In this document: in pieces, positions 1 through 7,371 of the stretch
Layout: each line of letters begins with the position of its first letter
Numbering within the stretch: position 1 is the first letter of the stretch
Assembly: GCA_048201975.1 (NCBI GenBank)
Contig: DBFBGQ010000137.1
Span: 1 to 24,038 of the forward strand
Direction of reading: 5' to 3'
DNA from: Egerieenecus sp048201975
Lineage (GTDB): Bacteria; Bacillota; Clostridia; Christensenellales; Aristaeellaceae
Length of the DNA stretch: 24,038 nt
Made by a program: the position numbers and the translations under genes
The notes under the pieces: generated by a model
Seen by the model: the letters and a program-made list of their open reading frames with translations, nothing else
The model's database searches: none
Told to the model about the DNA's origin: nothing

Positions 1-250
1 GCGGGAACACAACCGGCTTAAAATGCGAGCGTCTCTCAAAATGGTTTCGTAGTGCTCACAGAAATTGAAAAGCTATCCACATGCGGGTCTGTTTTTCGAC
101 AGCCCTGGTTTCTTATGCCTCTTTTCGCTTTGGCTGGTTGCTTTTTGACGCTATGCCGCCGTTTTTCTCTAGATTTGTTTGCAAAATGGGCGTGCCGCAG
201 AAGTTGCTTTCTGCAACACGGCCATGGAAATAATGAACGCCAGCGGGCCG
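1..250. other. Non-coding flank of lower GC; no gene supported
   Basis: This stretch is visibly richer in A and T than the rest of the window, with runs such as tttttct and tttttcg. Open frames crossing it run in both directions, but they have no ribosome binding site, show no recognisable family, and overlap the better-supported cysteine-rich gene at 251-499. It is downstream of the murA-side minus-strand transcript and carries a candidate hairpin at 191-220. Nothing else in it could be assigned. Confidence 0.5.
191..220 (-). terminator. Candidate hairpin downstream of the cysteine-rich small gene
   Basis: Read as minus-strand RNA, CGTGTTGCAGAA (220-209) pairs with TTCTGCGGCACG (202-191) over 12 bp including two G-U pairs, around the 6-nt loop AGCAAC. 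The plus-strand RNA would have A-C mismatches at the wobble positions, which suggests that it acts in the minus-strand transcript. It begins about 30 bp after the stop at 251. The tail (CCCATTTTGC) is poor in U, so it may be a weak terminator or a 3'-end stabilising hairpin. Confidence 0.4.
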
Positions 251-499
251 TCACCAACGGGGCGGCGTGGCGGGACAGCGCAGGCGGAGCTTTGCGCAGC
301 GCGCCTGGACGTAACATCCGCACAGGGCGCAGGTGGCCACGCGCAGGTAAGGGCAGGCGCGGCATTGGGCCAGGCGCTGGGCCATGAGCGCCTCGGGGGC
401 GCGCTCCTCCTGCGGAAGGTCGGCTACGTAGGCGGCCAAGAAGCTTTCCAGCTCGGCGGGGGTGGGAAAAACGGTCTCGCATAAACGGCAATAGGGCAT
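251..499 (-). CDS. Small cysteine-rich zinc-ribbon-like protein (DUF6171-like)
   Basis: An 82-residue protein of unknown function. Nine cysteines are visible: C4-x2-C7 near the N-terminus, then C46-x2-C49, C57-x2-C60-x-C62, C68 and C75. The second half has the pattern CxxCPxL...TCxxCGCYVxxR...CP, which I associate with the uncharacterised DUF6171 family of Firmicutes and which looks like a metal-binding fold. The start at 499 is chosen because GGAGGT lies 8 nt upstream of it. In-frame upstream ATGs near 523-550 have no ribosome binding site. The gene starts 54 bp after the murA stop on the same strand and is probably cotranscribed with it. No catalytic role can be proposed. The family assignment is from memory of the cysteine pattern. 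Confidence 0.75.
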   Translation of the reverse strand: MPYCRLCETVFPTPAELESFLAAYVADLPQEERAPEALMAQRLAQCRACPYLRVATCALCGCYVQARCAKLRLRCPATPPRW

Positions 500-553
500 G
501 GCAAGATACCTCCACCAGGGCATCATACCATGTCCGCCGGGGATATGCAAGGT

Positions 554-1825
554 TCAACCGTTGGCGCTGGTCCAGCCCTCGAGGGTCGCCTCCTCAATAT
601 CCGCGCCCAGCTCCCGCAGCATGCCGGGAAGGTTTTCATAGCCCCGGGCGATGTGTCCGGTGGGGTCGGAAAGCAGGGTTTCTCCCTGGGCCAGCAATCC
701 AGCCAGCATCAACGCCGCGCCGCCGCGCAGGTCGGTGCTGGTGACCGCTGCGCCCTGGAGAGGATATCCTCCCTCCACCAGGGCGATGCGGTCTTCAATG
801 CGGATTCTCGCTCCCAGCCGCGCCAGCTCCCGGGCGTGCATGAAGCGGTTTTCAAAGATGGTTTCGCAAAAGACCGACGCGCCCCGGCTGCAAAGGGCCA
901 GGGCCATCATGGGCGCTTGCATGTCCGTGGGAAAGCCGGGGTAGGTCAGCGTGCGCACCTGGATGGGATACTTGGCCCGGCCTGTAATCCGCAGCCCTGC
1001 TTGACTTTCCCGGAAGTCAACCCCCGCTTCCCGCAGCTTGTAGAGCACTGCCCGCATGTGGTCCGGACGAATGTTCCGCAGGAATACGCTGCCCTGGGTC
1101 ATGCCCGCGGCGCAGCACAGGGTGCCTGCCTCAATGCGGTCGGGTATGGGGCGGTATACGCAGCCGTGCAATTCCCGGACGCCCTCCACCAGCAGGGTGC
1201 TGCTGCCGCTGCCACGAATTTTTGCGCCCATGCGGGAGAGCAGCGCGCACAGGTCCACAATTTCCGGCTCCTTGGCGGCGTTTTCTATGCGTGTGACGCC
1301 GTGGGCCAGCACCGCCGCCAGCAGAATGTTTTCCGTGGCGCCCACGCTGGGAAAATCCAGGTATACGCTGCCGCCCCGCAGGGCGCCCTGCAGGGTTACC
1401 GAGCCGGGGGTCAGCGTGGATTCTGCGCCCAGCGCTTGCATACCCTTCAAGTGCAGGTCGATGGGCCGTTGGCCAATGGCGCAACCGCCGGGCAGGCCCA
1501 CCCTGGCATATCCCGTCCGCGCCAGCAGCGGCCCCATGACCAGCACTGATGCACGCATCCGGCTGAGCAGGTCTTCGTCCACCGGAGAGACCGGCTCCGG
1601 GGTGAACAGGGTCACCGCGTCCCCTTCCCGGCAGATCTGCGCGCCGCAATCCTGCAGGATGGCCCAGAGGGTGTCCACGTCCGTCAGATGCGGCACGCCT
1701 TCAATCCGCAAAGGTTCCCGGGTCAACAGCCCCGCGCATAGGATGGGCAGCACCGCATTTTTTGCGGTGTGGACCTCCAGCTCGCCCCGCAGCCGCTCCG
1801 CGTGGCGGATTCGATAAAGAGCCAT
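554..1825 (-). CDS. murA: UDP-N-acetylglucosamine 1-carboxyvinyltransferase (MurA)
   Basis: Cytosolic enzyme that transfers enolpyruvate from phosphoenolpyruvate to UDP-GlcNAc, the first committed step of peptidoglycan synthesis. The 423 residues match the usual length. The UDP-GlcNAc-binding K22-N23 pair is present. The catalytic loop PGGCAIGQRPIDLH places the nucleophile at C115, the same number as in E. coli. Cysteine here rather than aspartate is the form known to be fosfomycin-sensitive. D301 in TDMQAP and R394 in ARGYENL match the conserved acidic and PEP-binding residues. The ATG at 1825 follows AGGAGG closely. Firmicutes often have two MurA paralogues (MurAA, MurAB/MurZ), and I cannot say which this is. 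It is divergent from ctsR. A TTGACA at 1865-1860 lies upstream, but no -10 box sits at proper spacing. Confidence 0.95.
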   Translation of the reverse strand: MALYRIRHAERLRGELEVHTAKNAVLPILCAGLLTREPLRIEGVPHLTDVDTLWAILQDCGAQICREGDAVTLFTPEPVSPVDEDLLSRMRASVLVMGPLLARTGYARVGLPGGCAIGQRPIDLHLKGMQALGAESTLTPGSVTLQGALRGGSVYLDFPSVGATENILLAAVLAHGVTRIENAAKEPEIVDLCALLSRMGAKIRGSGSSTLLVEGVRELHGCVYRPIPDRIEAGTLCCAAGMTQGSVFLRNIRPDHMRAVLYKLREAGVDFRESQAGLRITGRAKYPIQVRTLTYPGFPTDMQAPMMALALCSRGASVFCETIFENRFMHARELARLGARIRIEDRIALVEGGYPLQGAAVTSTDLRGGAALMLAGLLAQGETLLSDPTGHIARGYENLPGMLRELGADIEEATLEGWTSANG

Positions 1826-1925
1826 GGCGCACCTCCTGCCATGCAGTATGCGCCGTGCTTGTCAAATTCATGCGGCGAATGCGGCGCAGGCTACGGCTTT
1901 TTCCCGTTTTGCCAACGCCTGACAC

Positions 1926-1954
1926 TTGCGTAGGGGACAAAAATGTGGTATACT
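1926..1954 (+). promoter_or_regulatory. Sigma-A type promoter of the ctsR operon
   Basis: TTGCGT (1926-1931) and TATACT (1949-1954) are separated by exactly 17 bp. The predicted start lies around 1961, inside the CtsR operator at 1960-1977, a layout that would let CtsR block its own operon. Confidence 0.8.
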
Positions 1955-1959
1955 GCATA

Positions 1960-1977
1960 AAGTCAAAGAAAGTCAGT
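1960..1977 (+). promoter_or_regulatory. CtsR operator of the ctsR-mcsA-mcsB-clpC operon
   Basis: AAGTCAAAGAAAGTCAGT is a tandem pair of heptads (AGTCAAA, AGTCAGT) with a 3-nt spacer, matching the known CtsR box (A/GGTCAAA-NAN-A/GGTCAAA) except near the end of the second heptad. It sits immediately downstream of the -10 box, so autoregulation by CtsR is expected. Confidence 0.88.
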
Positions 1978-2006
1978 CTTTGGCGGGGAAGAAATGAGGC
2001 GATACC

Positions 2007-2480
2007 ATGCGATTGAGCGATACCATTGAAAGCTTTATTAAGCAGCTGCTTTCCCAGGATGAAACGGAAGTGGAGCTGAAGCGGAACGAGCTGGCGGAGT
2101 ATTTTGGCTGCGCGCCCTCGCAGATCAACTATGTGCTGGCCACGCGCTTTACCCCGGACCATGGGTATGTGATCGAAAGCCGGCGGGGTGGCGGGGGATA
2201 CATCCGCATTGTCCGGGTGGTGCAGTCCACGGGGCAGCACCTGCTGTACCTGATCCATGAGCGCATTGGCGAAACCATCAACGAGACGGACGCGGCGCAT
2301 CTGATCGGTCAGCTGGCGGAGCGCAAGCTGATCACCGACCAGGAGGCGGAGATCATGCGGGCGGCCACCTCGGCGCAGGCGGTTTCCGTGCCGGTGCCCG
2401 ATCCCCTGAAGGACGCCGTTCGCGCCCGCACGCTGAAGAGCATGCTCATTGCCATTGCCCGGCAAAATCGTGCCCCCTGA
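2007..2480 (+). CDS. ctsR: CtsR, transcriptional repressor of class III stress genes
   Basis: Dimeric winged-helix repressor of clp and other protein-quality-control genes. It is released on heat or thiol stress and is targeted by the McsB/ClpC machinery. The 157 residues are close to the usual 150-155. The DNA-binding part covers roughly residues 22-68. It includes a helix-turn-helix (ELAEYFGCAPSQINYVL) and the glycine-rich beta-wing RGGGGYIRI at 60-68, the segment reported to act as the heat sensor in Bacillus. The C-terminal half is the dimerisation and McsB-interacting domain. The ATG at 2007 is preceded by GAGG at 1996-1999. It is the first gene of the operon, and the gap to mcsA is 87 bp. 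Regulation is by its own product through the box at 1960-1977. Confidence 0.96.
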   Translation: MRLSDTIESFIKQLLSQDETEVELKRNELAEYFGCAPSQINYVLATRFTPDHGYVIESRRGGGGYIRIVRVVQSTGQHLLYLIHERIGETINETDAAHLIGQLAERKLITDQEAEIMRAATSAQAVSVPVPDPLKDAVRARTLKSMLIAIARQNRAP

Positions 2481-2532
2481 GCGCCAAATGCGCCGCGCCG
2501 CCATAGCCTATCAAGGAGAGCGTCCGCTCGAC

Positions 2533-2547
2533 CGCCCCCCTGGGGCG
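2533..2547 (+). other. Small hairpin in the ctsR-mcsA gap
   Basis: CGCCCC (2533-2538) and GGGGCG (2542-2547) form a 6-bp GC stem with a 3-nt loop, about 20 bp before the mcsA start and just upstream of its ribosome binding site. There is no U-tract, so it is not a terminator. It might mark an RNA-processing site or tune mcsA translation, or be chance in GC-rich DNA. Confidence 0.3.
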
Positions 2548-2567
2548 ACGTATGGAAGGAGAAACCT

Positions 2568-3074
2568 ATGCTTTGTGAGGAATGCAAGGTCAACGAGGCC
2601 TCGTACACCATTTCGGTGATGGTGGGGGGAGAAATTACCACCCGGCACCTGTGCGGGGATTGCATGGCCAAAATGAACATGGACATTGCCAGCGGGAACA
2701 TCAAGAGCCTGCTGTCCACCATATTATCCGCCATCACGGGGGATACTGCCCCTGTGAGCTCCGGGCAGGAAGTGGTCTGCCCCCGGTGCCACATGACCCT
2801 GGGGGAGTTTACCCGCACGGGGCACCTGGGCTGCCCCAAGTGCTATGAAGCCTTCCGGGAGCAATTGCAGCCCATGCTGTTGCAGATCCACGGCCGGGTG
2901 CAGCATGCGGGACGTCAGCCCCTGTCCACCGCGGAGGACCAGCGCAAGCGCACCGCCGCGGAGACGCTGCAGCGCCAGATGGAGCAGGCCGTGGCCCTGG
3001 AGGACTTTGAAACGGCGGCCCGCCTGCGGGACCAGCTCCGGGCGCTGTCCGCCAACGGGGAGGGAAGGGCATGA
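2568..3074 (+). CDS. mcsA: McsA, zinc-binding activator of the McsB arginine kinase
   Basis: Cytosolic adaptor that activates the protein arginine kinase McsB and takes part in control of CtsR. The 168 residues are slightly shorter than Bacillus McsA (about 185). Four CxxC pairs are visible (C3/C6, C29/C32, C71/C74, C89/C92), giving two zinc-ribbon modules that in relatives bind metals and sense thiol stress. Residues about 135-163 form a UVR-type helical hairpin (ALEDFETAARLRDQLRAL) resembling the linker of UvrB and ClpC. The ATG at 2568 follows GAAGGAG. The stop overlaps the mcsB start by 4 bp (ATGA), indicating translational coupling of activator and kinase, as expected for a 1:1 partner. 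Confidence 0.93.
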   Translation: MLCEECKVNEASYTISVMVGGEITTRHLCGDCMAKMNMDIASGNIKSLLSTILSAITGDTAPVSSGQEVVCPRCHMTLGEFTRTGHLGCPKCYEAFREQLQPMLLQIHGRVQHAGRQPLSTAEDQRKRTAAETLQRQMEQAVALEDFETAARLRDQLRALSANGEGRA

Positions 3075-4066
3075 GCGAATTGGATGTGGTGCTGTCCTCA
3101 CGGGTGCGCCTGGCCAGAAACTATGAGGATCTGCCCTTCGACCTGGGGGAAAAGCCCGACAGCGCCGCCATGTGCGTGGCGCGAACGGTGCAGGCGCTGC
3201 GCCTGGAGGAGGACGCCCCGGTATACGATCTGGTGCGATTGCGGGAGTTGACCCCGCTGCAGCGGCAAAACCTGGCGGAGAGCCGCAAGATCAGCCGGGA
3301 CCTGATGTCGCGGGCGGCATCCGCCGCGGTGCTTCTGCGGGAGGAGGATGCGCTGTCCATCATGATGAACGAGGAGGATCACTTGCGCATTCAGGCCATG
3401 AGCCCCGGGCTCAATCTGGGGGAGGCTGCGGAAAAATGCTTCCGGGCGGAGGACAGCCTTTCCCGGCACGTGACATTTGCCTTTGATAGCCAGCTGGGCT
3501 ATCTTACCGCCTGCCCCACCAACACGGGAACCGGCATGCGCGCCAGCCTGCTGATGCACCTGCCCATGCTGACGCTGTGCAAGCAAATGGGCAACGTGGG
3601 GCAGATTGTGGCCAAGGTGGGGCTGACCATCCATGGGGTGTACGGAGAAGGTTCGGAAGCCCTGGGGAACCTGTATCAGGTATCGAACCAGGTGACCCTG
3701 GGGCGCACGGAACAGGAGCTCATCAGCGCGGTGACAGCAGTGGGGCACCAGCTCATCGACATGGAGCGCACCTTGCGGGACAAGGCGCTGGCCAGCGGCC
3801 GCGTGACCCTGGAGGATTCTGTGTACCGGGCGTGGGGTCTGCTGAACCATGCCCGTCTGATGCCCAAGAAGGAGTTTTTCGCCCACTGGTCCAACCTGCG
3901 CCTGGGGGCGGCCACGAAGCTTCTGTCCGTCTCCCTGGAACGGGTGGACGCGCTTTTGACGGACTGCCAGGACGCCCATCTGTGCGCCTGGGAGGAGGCC
4001 GCCCTGGAGGGGACGGCCCTGGATCAGGCCCGGGCCAAGCGCGCACGGATGATGCTGGCAGGTTAA
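3071..4066 (+). CDS. mcsB: McsB, protein arginine kinase
   Basis: Phosphagen-kinase-fold enzyme that phosphorylates arginines on aggregated or unfolded proteins and so marks them for ClpC-ClpP. Conserved elements are present: the ATP-contact motif SSRVRLARN (9-17), catalytic NEEDH (100-104), the CPTNTGTGMRAS segment with C148, and GVYGEGSEALGN (189-200). At 331 residues it is shorter than Bacillus McsB (about 363). Roughly 20 N-terminal residues before the SSR motif are missing, and the start is fixed by the ATGA overlap with mcsA. The C-terminal phospho-arginine-binding motif, which reads RDxRR(A) in Bacillus, appears here as ARAKRA (320-325). The leading Arg-Asp pair is lost, while the following basic residues and Ala remain. 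The kinase call itself is not in doubt. Confidence 0.95.
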   Translation: MSELDVVLSSRVRLARNYEDLPFDLGEKPDSAAMCVARTVQALRLEEDAPVYDLVRLRELTPLQRQNLAESRKISRDLMSRAASAAVLLREEDALSIMMNEEDHLRIQAMSPGLNLGEAAEKCFRAEDSLSRHVTFAFDSQLGYLTACPTNTGTGMRASLLMHLPMLTLCKQMGNVGQIVAKVGLTIHGVYGEGSEALGNLYQVSNQVTLGRTEQELISAVTAVGHQLIDMERTLRDKALASGRVTLEDSVYRAWGLLNHARLMPKKEFFAHWSNLRLGAATKLLSVSLERVDALLTDCQDAHLCAWEEAALEGTALDQARAKRARMMLAG

Positions 4067-4118
4067 AATCCGGCGCGGACGGGCAGGATGATTTGCGCAT
4101 CGATTGAGGAGGTTTTCC

Positions 4119-6614
4119 ATGGCGATATTCGGTCGGTTTACGGAGCGGGCGCAGCGCGCCCTGTCGGCTGCCCAGCGGGAGGCCGCGGAGCTGCGCCAGC
4201 CCTATGTGGGCACGGAGCACCTGCTGCTGGGGCTGCTCAAGGAGCCGGAGCGGCTTCCGGAGGCCATCGGCTCCCGGGTGAATTACCAGCAGGTGCGGGA
4301 CATGCTCAGCGCAGGCGCGGGAGAGCGGCTCAGCGCTATTGGCGCGCCGGCGCTGTTTGAGCTGACCCCCCGGGCCAAGAAGCTGCTGGAGCAAAGTATT
4401 CTGGAGTCCCGTAGGCTGGGGCAGAGCTATGTAAGCGTGGAGCACTTCTGGCTGGCCATCCTCCGGGAGGGGGACGGCGTGGCGGCCAACGTGCTGCGGC
4501 AGCTGGGCGTGGATTTTGACAAGGCCCGGGAGGAGCTGCTGATTCAGCTGCGCACCCAGCCCTACGGCAACGCCGCGGGCATGGAGCAGGAGCGGCCCAC
4601 GGAAAAGAGCAAGGGCAAGCAGGAGACGCCCACCCTGGCCCAGTACAGCCGGGATCTGACCCAGGCGGCGCGGCAGAGCGAGCTGGACCCGGTAATCGGC
4701 CGGGACGGGGAGATCCAGCGCATCATCCAGATTTTGTCCCGGCGCACCAAGAACAATCCCGTGCTCATTGGCGAGCCCGGCGTGGGCAAGAGCGCCGTGG
4801 TGGAGGGCCTGGCCCAGCGCATTGCCCAGGGGAATATCCCCGAGCTGCTGCGGGACAAGCGGGTGCTCTCCCTGGACATGGGGAGCATGATCGCCGGAAG
4901 CAAGTACCGGGGCGAGTTTGAGGAGCGGCTGAAAAACGCCATGGAGGAGATTCGCAAGGCGGGAAACATCATCCTGTTTATTGACGAGATCCATAATCTG
5001 GTGGGCGCGGGCAAGGCGGAGGGCAGCATGGATGCCGCCAACATTCTCAAGCCGGCCCTGGCCCGGGGTGAGCTCCAATGCGTGGGCGCCACCACCCTGG
5101 ACGAGTACCGCAAGAACATTGAGAAGGACGCGGCCCTGGAGCGGCGCTTTCAGCCGGTGATGGTGGGGGAGCCCACCCCCGAGGAGGCGCTGGAGATTCT
5201 CAAGGGCCTGCGGGACCGGTATGAGGCCCACCATAAGGTGCGCATCACCGACGAAGCCTTGCAGGCTGCGGTGACGCTCTCGGACCGGTATATTGCGGAT
5301 CGCTTTCTCCCGGACAAGGCTGTGGACCTGATGGACGAGGCTGCCAGCCGGGTGCGCATCCAGGCGTTTACCGCGCCACCGGATGTCAAGGCGCAGGAGC
5401 AGCGCCTGGAGGCGGTGCAGATTGAAAAGCGGGAAGCCATCGCGCACCAGGACTATGAGAAGGCTGCGGGGCTGCGTGACCAGGAGCGGGCGCTGCTCAA
5501 GGAAATCAAGGAAAAGCGCGCCGCCTGGGAGCAGACCAAAAACGCCGCCAAGGATGTGGTCACCGAGGAGGACATCGCGCAGATTGTGGCCAGCTGGACG
5601 GGCATACCCGTGAAGAAAATGACCGAGAGCGAAGCGGACCGCCTGCTTCATCTGGAAGAGGTGCTCCATCAGCGTGTCATTGGCCAGGATGAGGCGGTCA
5701 GCGCGGTGAGCCGGGCCATCCGCCGGGCGCGGGCGGGGCTGAAGGATCCCAAGCGGCCCATCGGTTCGTTCATCTTCCTAGGCCCCACAGGCGTGGGAAA
5801 AACGGAGCTGTGCCGCGCCCTGGGGGAGGCCATGTTCGGGGATGAGGACAGCGTGATTCGCGTGGACATGTCCGAGTACATGGAGAAGCACACCACCTCC
5901 CGGCTGGTGGGCTCCCCGCCTGGTTACGTAGGCTATGAGGAGGGGGGACAGCTTACCGAGGCGGTGCGCCGCAAGCCGTACAGCGTGGTGCTGCTGGACG
6001 AGGTGGAAAAGGCTCACCCGGATGTGTTCAACATCCTCTTGCAGATCCTGGAGGATGGTCGCCTGACGGACAACACGGGCCGGGTGGTCAGCTTCAAAAA
6101 CACCATCATCGTCATGACCAGCAACGCCGGGGCGCATACCATCGGCTCCGGTCGGTCCCTGGGCTTTGGCGGCGGAAGCCTCACCGATGCCCGCAGCTAT
6201 GAGACCATGAAGGAAACCGTGATGAAGGAGGTCAAGGAGCTGTTCCGGCCGGAGTTTATCAACCGGGTGGATGAGCTGATCGTGTTCCATCCCCTGGAGC
6301 AGGAGGACATCCGCAAGATTGCGCGGCTGTTCCTGGGCCAGCTGGAGAAGCGGTTGACGGAGCGGAACATTCGCCTGCGCTATGGCGAGGACGTGGTGGC
6401 GTACCTGGCTCAGGAAGGCTTTGACGCCAAGTATGGCGCGCGGCCGCTGCGCCGGGTGATCCAGCGCCTGGTGGAGGATACGCTTAGCGAGGAATTGATC
6501 GCCGGCGCCATTTCCCTGGGCGATACGGTGCAGCTCCGGGTGGAGGACGACCGGATCGCCGTCAGCCGGGCGGAGCGGACGCAACCGGCGCAGGTGCAGA
6601 CGGAAACGGTATAA
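4119..6614 (+). CDS. clpC: ClpC, AAA+ unfoldase of the ClpCP protease
   Basis: Hexameric Hsp100 unfoldase that feeds substrates, including arginine-phosphorylated proteins, into ClpP. The 831 residues are slightly longer than Bacillus ClpC (810). In order: N-terminal Clp-N repeats (about 1-145), which hold the phospho-arginine pockets in relatives; AAA1 with Walker A GEPGVGKS (218-225) and Walker B ending IDE (285-290); a UVR-like middle domain (about 430-465), the hallmark of ClpC; AAA2 with Walker A GPTGVGKT (555-562) and Walker B LLDE (about 625-628). An LGF tripeptide at 681-683 matches the ClpP-docking loop. The ATG at 4119 is chosen because GAGGAGG at 4106-4112 lies just upstream; an in-frame TTG at 4104 overlaps that site. 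Last gene of the CtsR operon, 52 bp after mcsB. Confidence 0.97.
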   Translation: MAIFGRFTERAQRALSAAQREAAELRQPYVGTEHLLLGLLKEPERLPEAIGSRVNYQQVRDMLSAGAGERLSAIGAPALFELTPRAKKLLEQSILESRRLGQSYVSVEHFWLAILREGDGVAANVLRQLGVDFDKAREELLIQLRTQPYGNAAGMEQERPTEKSKGKQETPTLAQYSRDLTQAARQSELDPVIGRDGEIQRIIQILSRRTKNNPVLIGEPGVGKSAVVEGLAQRIAQGNIPELLRDKRVLSLDMGSMIAGSKYRGEFEERLKNAMEEIRKAGNIILFIDEIHNLVGAGKAEGSMDAANILKPALARGELQCVGATTLDEYRKNIEKDAALERRFQPVMVGEPTPEEALEILKGLRDRYEAHHKVRITDEALQAAVTLSDRYIADRFLPDKAVDLMDEAASRVRIQAFTAPPDVKAQEQRLEAVQIEKREAIAHQDYEKAAGLRDQERALLKEIKEKRAAWEQTKNAAKDVVTEEDIAQIVASWTGIPVKKMTESEADRLLHLEEVLHQRVIGQDEAVSAVSRAIRRARAGLKDPKRPIGSFIFLGPTGVGKTELCRALGEAMFGDEDSVIRVDMSEYMEKHTTSRLVGSPPGYVGYEEGGQLTEAVRRKPYSVVLLDEVEKAHPDVFNILLQILEDGRLTDNTGRVVSFKNTIIVMTSNAGAHTIGSGRSLGFGGGSLTDARSYETMKETVMKEVKELFRPEFINRVDELIVFHPLEQEDIRKIARLFLGQLEKRLTERNIRLRYGEDVVAYLAQEGFDAKYGARPLRRVIQRLVEDTLSEELIAGAISLGDTVQLRVEDDRIAVSRAERTQPAQVQTETV

Positions 6615-6632
6615 AGGCTGGATTTTCCAGCA

Positions 6633-6676
6633 ACAGCGGCCATTGCCAAGGCAGAGCGGCAATGGCCGCTGTTTTT
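6633..6676 (+). terminator. Rho-independent terminator after clpC
   Basis: ACAGCGGCCATTGCC (6633-6647) pairs perfectly with GGCAATGGCCGCTGT (6658-6672) over 15 bp around a 10-nt loop, followed by a T run to 6676. It starts 18 bp after the clpC stop and closes the ctsR operon. Confidence 0.93.
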
Positions 6677-6813
6677 GTGCGCGCAGGCGCAAAGACGTCC
6701 TCAGGCGGGAAAAAACAAAAATAAAGATTCTTTGATTTTCTTTGAATTAGCGAGAAAACAGTTGAAATAGTTAGATATTTGCATTAGAGTCCACGTTTTT
6801 GACCTTCTCAATC
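6677..6813. other. AT-rich leader region upstream of the hsp20 promoter
   Basis: This gap between the clpC terminator and the hsp20 promoter holds no gene. It is unusually AT-rich for this window (for example aaaacaaaaataaag and gttgaaatagttagatatttg). It contains a degenerate CtsR-like element at 6731-6748 and an isolated TTTGACC at 6798-6804, 16 bp before the first heptad of the strong CtsR box. Confidence 0.5.
6731..6748 (-). promoter_or_regulatory. Degenerate CtsR-like box, distal
   Basis: TTTGATTTTCTTTGAATT keeps the two TTTGA cores at the 10-bp spacing of a CtsR box (compare TTTGACTATCTTTGACTT at 6814-6831) but deviates at the C of each heptad. It lies about 83 bp upstream of the strong box and could be an auxiliary site or a decayed copy. 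Confidence 0.35.
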
Positions 6814-6831
6814 TTTGACTATCTTTGACTT
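6814..6831 (-). promoter_or_regulatory. CtsR operator of hsp20
   Basis: TTTGACTATCTTTGACTT is, on the complementary strand, AAGTCAAAGATAGTCAAA: two AGTCAAA heptads separated by GAT, a better match to the CtsR consensus than the box in front of ctsR itself. It covers the -35 hexamer and part of the spacer of the hsp20 promoter, so bound CtsR should exclude RNA polymerase. Confidence 0.9.
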
Positions 6832-6843
6832 TTAGGGTATACT
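6815..6843 (+). promoter_or_regulatory. Sigma-A type promoter of hsp20
   Basis: TTGACT (6815-6820) and TATACT (6838-6843) are spaced by exactly 17 bp. The -35 is part of the CtsR operator. Predicted transcription start is near 6850, giving a leader of about 65 nt before the ATG at 6916. Confidence 0.88.
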
Positions 6844-6915
6844 TTAGTCACGGTTCAGGGATGAGCCGGATAAAAGAAGCGAACAAGAGCCAAAGCTTGA
6901 AGGAGGTCATTGAAT

Positions 6916-7356
6916 ATGTATACGCTAGTTCCTTATCGTTCCCGTCGTGAGGTTTCCCGTCCCAGCCTGTTTGACGATCGTTTCTTCCGCTCGTTCTTCG
7001 ACATGAACGACATGGTCGGTTCTGCCGGCTTCCGGGTGGATGTAAAAGAGCAGCCCGACGCCTACACCCTGGAGGCGGAGCTGCCCGGGGTCAAGCAGGA
7101 TCAGATCAACTTGACCGTGGAAAATGACGTGCTCACCATCGCCGCGGACATGAACGTGGAGAAAAAGGAAGAGAAGGAGTCCTACCTGTACTCCGAGCGC
7201 CGCTACGGCCACATGGCCCGGAGCTTCAACCTGGAGGGCATTCACCAGGAGGGCATTTCCGCCGAATACAAGGACGGCGTGCTCACCGTGCGCCTGCCCA
7301 AGAGCACGCCCGAACCTGAAAAGGTTGCCCGGCGCATCGAGATCAAAAACGTGTAA
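6916..7356 (+). CDS. hsp20: Hsp20 / alpha-crystallin family small heat-shock protein
   Basis: ATP-independent cytosolic holdase that binds unfolding proteins and keeps them for refolding or degradation. The 146 residues fit the family. The alpha-crystallin domain spans about residues 38-135, with an AELPGVKQDQI segment and the closing signature YKDGVLTVRLPK. The N-terminal part contains FDDRFFRSFFD, the aromatic-rich substrate-binding arm typical of Clostridia Hsp18/Hsp20. The ATG at 6916 is preceded by AGGAGG at 6901-6906 with 9-nt spacing. An in-frame TTG at 6910 is too close to that site. Monocistronic: own promoter, CtsR operator over the -35, and a strong terminator. It therefore appears to share the regulator of the adjacent clpC operon. 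Confidence 0.95.
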   Translation: MYTLVPYRSRREVSRPSLFDDRFFRSFFDMNDMVGSAGFRVDVKEQPDAYTLEAELPGVKQDQINLTVENDVLTIAADMNVEKKEEKESYLYSERRYGHMARSFNLEGIHQEGISAEYKDGVLTVRLPKSTPEPEKVARRIEIKNV

Positions 7357-7371
7357 AGCTGGTCATGCAAA

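Noticed and set aside
70..78. CTATCCACA resembles a DnaA box (TTATCCACA)
   Set aside because: A single site with one mismatch; no cluster of further boxes, no dnaA/dnaN genes, and an AT-rich unwinding element is not evident.
36..557. Open frames in the first 560 bases (173 codons minus, 111 and 101 codons plus)
   Set aside because: They overlap the cysteine-rich gene, lack ribosome binding sites and give Arg/Pro-rich or mixed translations without recognisable features.
1845..1865. TTGACA and CATACT as the murA promoter
   Set aside because: The two hexamers on the minus strand are only 9 bp apart, which is not compatible with a sigma-A promoter; a sigma-E-like reading was too weak to report.
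3753..5669. Long minus-strand open frame (638 codons) opposite mcsB-clpC
   Set aside because: It is antisense to well-supported clpC and mcsB. GC-rich codon use leaves the opposite frames free of stops. The translation is low-complexity (Leu, Pro, Gly, His-rich) with no family match and no ribosome site.
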